From the NCBI GenBank assembly GCA_026225155.1, contig JAMFSG010000102.1, positions 1-9,663 of the forward strand: a DNA stretch of 9,663 bases. The letters run 5' to 3'. A model generated the notes under the pieces. The model was not told where the DNA came from, made no database searches, and saw only the letters and a list, made by a program, of their open reading frames with translations. This DNA comes from Verrucomicrobiota bacterium. Its GTDB lineage: Bacteria; Verrucomicrobiota; Verrucomicrobiia; Limisphaerales; UBA11358. This document shows positions 6,525-9,663 of this stretch, one piece after another (position 1 is the stretch's first letter; each line of letters begins with the position of its first letter). The position numbers and the translations under genes are program-made.

Positions 6525-9500
6525 ATGGCAATTTTGATGTCTTGGATAAAAAATCGGCTGAACGGAAATGCGCCACCGGAATTTTCGGCGGACGAACAGC
6601 CGTTGCGTGGCGAATTGTTGAGCCTTGATTCGCTCAAACAATTCGCGCGCAGCCTTGCGCAGGAACGTCAGGTGGAAATCGGGCGCGGACCGAACATTTT
6701 GCTACCGCGTCTGGCGTCGAACGAAAAAATTCTGCGCGAATATAATGAGCGCACTTTGGCGGTGGAAAAAACCCGGCAGATCACGCCGGCGGCGGAATGG
6801 TTGCTGGATAATTTTCATCTCATCGAAGAACAGATTCGCACCGCGCAACGCCATCTGCCGCGCCGTTTCAATCGCCAATTGCCGCGCCTGCTCAACGGCG
6901 CGTGGGCGGATTTTCCGCGCGTTTATGAAATCGCGCTGGAACTGATCGCGCATACGGACGCGCGGATTGATGCGTCGCATCTGACGAGTTTCGTCGCGGG
7001 CTATCAGGAAATCGTGCCGCTGAAACTCGGCGAATTGTGGGCGATTCCCATAATGCTGCGTTTGAGCTTGATCGAAAATCTGCGCCGCGTCGCCGTCAAT
7101 TTGAGTTTGATGCGCAAAGATCGTGATCAAGCCGAAGATTGGGCAGACCGAATTTTGCAGATGGCGGAAAATAATCCGTCTAAGCTGATCATCGTGGTCG
7201 GCGAAATGGCGCAATCGCAACCGACTTTAAGTCGCGCATTTGTGACAGAATTCATGCGGCGGCTGCAGGAAAAATCGCCGCCCGTCAAACTCGCGGTGAG
7301 CTGGATTGAAGAACGCCTCGCGGAAGACGGCCAGACCGTGGATCAATTGGTTCAATCAGAAAGCCAATATCAAGCGACGACGCAAGTTTCTGTCGGCAAC
7401 AGCATCGGCAGTCTGCGTTTTCTCGACACGATGGATTGGCGCGAATTTGTCGAGGCGCAAAGCGTGGTCGAACAAACGTTACGCACTGATCCCGCACAAA
7501 TTTATGCGCAGATGGATTTTGCCACGCGCGATCTTTATCGCCACAGCGTCGAGCGCATCGCGCGTTACAGCCAGAAAACCGAATCGGAAGTCGCGACGCT
7601 GGCCATCGCTCTCGCCCAAAAAAATGCCGGCAAACCGGACGACCGGCGCGCGCACGTCGGTTTTTTTCTGACCGGCAAAGGCATGAAAATTTTAGAACGC
7701 GCGGCGCAGATGAAAATTCCGCTGCGCAATTTTCTGCCGCGCGTCGCCAGAAAATTTCCGCTCACATTTTATCTCGGCAGCATTTTGGTCGTGACATTGA
7801 TCGCGGCAATTCCGTTGTTATTTCACACGGCGACCATGGAGATTCCCGGCTGGCTGTTTGGGTTGCTTACATTTTTCACGCTGCTTTGCACCAGCCAGTT
7901 GGCCGTATCGCTGACGAATTGGTTCGCGACCATTTTCGTCAAACCCTCGCCGCTGCCGCGTTTGGATTTTTCCGAAGGCATTCCGCCCGCGCACGCGACG
8001 CTTGTCGTTGTGCCAACAATGTTGACCAGCATTCCCGGCATTGAAAATTTATTGGAAGCGCTTGAAGTTCGTTATCTGTCGAACCACGATCAAAATATTT
8101 ATTTCGCGCTGCTGACTGATTTTTGCGATTCGCAAAAGGAATACAAAACCGACGACGAGGAATTATTGCAGCGCGCCCTCAAAGGCGTTCAGCTTCTCAA
8201 TCTAAAATATAAAACCGATCGCCCGTGCATTTTTTATTTATTCCATCGCCCGCGCAGATGGAATGAACAGGAAAAAATCTGGATGGGTTACGAGCGCAAA
8301 CGCGGCAAGATTGCGGATTTGAACCACTGTTTGCGTGGCGGAAGTCTGGAATGTTTTTCCAAAGTCGTCGGCGATCTCGCCGCGCTGCCGCACATCAAAT
8401 ACGTCATCACGCTCGACACCGACACGCAGCTTCCGCGCGACGCAGCGCGGCAATTGGCGGCGACGATGGCGCATCCGTTGAACCGTCCGATTTACGACAC
8501 CGAAAAAGGTTTGATCGTCGAAGGCTACACAATTTTGCAACCGCGCGTCGCCGTCAGTCTGCCGAGCGCCGGACGTTCACGGTTCGTGAAATTATTTTCC
8601 GGCGATCCGGGAATTGATCCTTACACGCGGACGGTTTCGGATGTTTATCAGGACGTTTTTCACGAAGGCTCGTTCATCGGTAAAGGCATTTACGACGTGG
8701 ACGCGTTTGAACGCACGGTCGGCGGAAAATTTCCTGAGAATCGGATTTTGAGCCACGATTTGTTGGAAGGCAGTTACGCGCGCTCGGCATTGATCAGTGA
8801 CGTGCAATTGTTTGAGGAATTTCCGTCATGCTACAGCGCCGATGCACGGCGGCGGCATCGCTGGATGCGCGGCGATTGGCAGATCGCGACCTGGCTGCTG
8901 CCGCGCCTGCCCGGACCCGATGTGCGGCGCGTGGAAAATCCGCTGACCGGATTATCACGCTGGAAAATTTTTGACAACTTGCGCCGCAGCTTAATTCCGT
9001 TCGCGCTCGTATTTTTGCTCGCGCTCGGCTGGTTGCTTTTTCCCGCGAGCGCAAATGTCTGGGGATTATTCATTTTGTTCATCATCGTGCTGCCGTCGTT
9101 TTTGTCCGCGCTGACGGAATTTTTTCTGAAACCGAAAGATTTGCCGTGGAATTTGCATCTGAAAAGTGTCGGACGAAATGTCGTGCGCCAGGCGGGACAG
9201 GCAATTTTGACCGTCACGTTTCTCGCGTATGACGCCGTCATCAGTCTCGATGCCGTCATTCGAACGCTCGGACGATTAGTTTTCACGCGACGCAATTTGC
9301 TCGAATGGCAAACGGCAAATGACGTTGACCGCCAGAGCAACGGCCAGTTGCAAAGTTTTTTTGTCGCGATGTGCGGCGCGCCGCTGCTCGCGGCCGGCAT
9401 CGCCGTGCTGCTTTTTTTTCTTGGCGTTCCCGTTTCGTCGGTCACTTTTGGTTTTCTCGGTTTGTGGATTATTTCCCCGTTCATTGCGTGGTGGATCAGC

Positions 9501-9663
9501 CTGCCCATCATCGAAAAAGCTGCGGAACTTTCAGCGGAGCAAATCCGGCAACTTCACAAACTCGCGCGCAAGACTTGGAATTTTTTTGACACCTTCATCA
9601 CCGCCGAAGAAAACTGGCTGCCGCCGGATAATTTCCAGGAATTTCCGCAGCCCGTCATCGCCA
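6525..9663 (+). CDS. ndvB: Cyclic beta-1,2-glucan synthase, NdvB/ChvB/Cgs type (3' partial, runs off the window)
   Basis: I translated 1046 codons with no stop or frameshift. The enzyme builds cyclic beta-1,2-glucan from UDP-glucose at the inner membrane. The family's N-terminal region is clear: GRGPNILLPRL (53-63), TPAAEWLLDNFHLIEEQI (87-104), then IAHTDARID and GELWAIPIMLR segments. Two membrane spans lie at about 411-433 and 440-470. The GT84 glycosyltransferase domain (about 485-800) carries D532 (TDFCD), the DxD pair D631/D633 (LDTDTQLP), D745 (SHDLLEG) and an RxxRW motif (R776, R779, W780), the expected catalytic set. More spans follow at about 823-861 and 945-995. The frame ends in EENWLPPDNFQE (1028-1039), the conserved entry to the next domain; the glycoamylase-like and GH94 phosphorylase parts should follow off-window (Brucella Cgs is about 2,800 aa). 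ATG 6525 was chosen because of the GGA-containing purine stretch about 9 bases upstream; ATG 6537 is an alternative. Confidence 0.93.
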   Translation, partial: MAILMSWIKNRLNGNAPPEFSADEQPLRGELLSLDSLKQFARSLAQERQVEIGRGPNILLPRLASNEKILREYNERTLAVEKTRQITPAAEWLLDNFHLIEEQIRTAQRHLPRRFNRQLPRLLNGAWADFPRVYEIALELIAHTDARIDASHLTSFVAGYQEIVPLKLGELWAIPIMLRLSLIENLRRVAVNLSLMRKDRDQAEDWADRILQMAENNPSKLIIVVGEMAQSQPTLSRAFVTEFMRRLQEKSPPVKLAVSWIEERLAEDGQTVDQLVQSESQYQATTQVSVGNSIGSLRFLDTMDWREFVEAQSVVEQTLRTDPAQIYAQMDFATRDLYRHSVERIARYSQKTESEVATLAIALAQKNAGKPDDRRAHVGFFLTGKGMKILERAAQMKIPLRNFLPRVARKFPLTFYLGSILVVTLIAAIPLLFHTATMEIPGWLFGLLTFFTLLCTSQLAVSLTNWFATIFVKPSPLPRLDFSEGIPPAHATLVVVPTMLTSIPGIENLLEALEVRYLSNHDQNIYFALLTDFCDSQKEYKTDDEELLQRALKGVQLLNLKYKTDRPCIFYLFHRPRRWNEQEKIWMGYERKRGKIADLNHCLRGGSLECFSKVVGDLAALPHIKYVITLDTDTQLPRDAARQLAATMAHPLNRPIYDTEKGLIVEGYTILQPRVAVSLPSAGRSRFVKLFSGDPGIDPYTRTVSDVYQDVFHEGSFIGKGIYDVDAFERTVGGKFPENRILSHDLLEGSYARSALISDVQLFEEFPSCYSADARRRHRWMRGDWQIATWLLPRLPGPDVRRVENPLTGLSRWKIFDNLRRSLIPFALVFLLALGWLLFPASANVWGLFILFIIVLPSFLSALTEFFLKPKDLPWNLHLKSVGRNVVRQAGQAILTVTFLAYDAVISLDAVIRTLGRLVFTRRNLLEWQTANDVDRQSNGQLQSFFVAMCGAPLLAAGIAVLLFFLGVPVSSVTFGFLGLWIISPFIAWWISLPIIEKAAELSAEQIRQLHKLARKTWNFFDTFITAEENWLPPDNFQEFPQPVIA

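Noticed and set aside
6155..6637. Minus-strand open frames in the divergent intergenic region (up to 160 codons)
   Set aside because: They overlap both the sigma-54 promoter and the start of the glucan synthase, have atypical Cys/Arg/Phe-rich composition and show no recognisable motif.
6625..6945. Plus-strand 106-codon open frame, and a similar one at 7306-7671
   Set aside because: Both are out of frame within the glucan synthase coding region, whose own frame carries continuous family motifs.

Overview
The window looks like chromosomal DNA from a free-living Gram-negative bacterium of the PVC group, most likely Verrucomicrobiota (Pedosphaera/Limisphaerales-like). This rests on three things: moderately GC-rich codon use, a composite hairpin repeat of a style I associate with those genomes, and the gene content. 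The taxonomic call is from memory and not proven here. I see no tRNA, rRNA, CRISPR array, transposase or phage gene.

Layout. Bases 2-1159 (+) hold the 3' part of a gene fusing the tail of a MurG/MGDG-synthase-like glycosyltransferase to a complete PHP-type metal phosphoesterase domain. Bases 1160-1447 are non-coding and carry a 207-bp composite inverted-repeat element (1191-1397). Bases 1448-3196 (+) encode a 582-residue, mostly helical protein of unknown function with an N-terminal coiled coil. A likely bidirectional terminator (3205-3227) separates it from a convergent two-gene operon on the minus strand: an ABC1/UbiB-family atypical kinase (6130-4448), then a two-HKD cardiolipin synthase/phospholipase D (4455-3247), overlapping by 8 bases. 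A 394-bp divergent intergenic region (6131-6524) follows. From 6525 to the right edge, without a stop, runs the largest gene: the first 1046 codons of a cyclic beta-1,2-glucan synthase (NdvB/ChvB/Cgs type).

Common theme. Four of the five genes plausibly act on envelope lipids or envelope glycans: glycolipid-type glycosyltransferase, cardiolipin synthesis, a membrane-anchored UbiB-like kinase, and a periplasmic cyclic glucan. They are not one operon; the minus-strand pair and the glucan synthase are divergently transcribed.

The most notable regulatory signal is a near-perfect sigma-54 (RpoN) -24/-12 promoter, at 6436-6452. It lies in the correct orientation about 70 bases ahead of the glucan synthase start and suggests activator-dependent control of cyclic glucan production.
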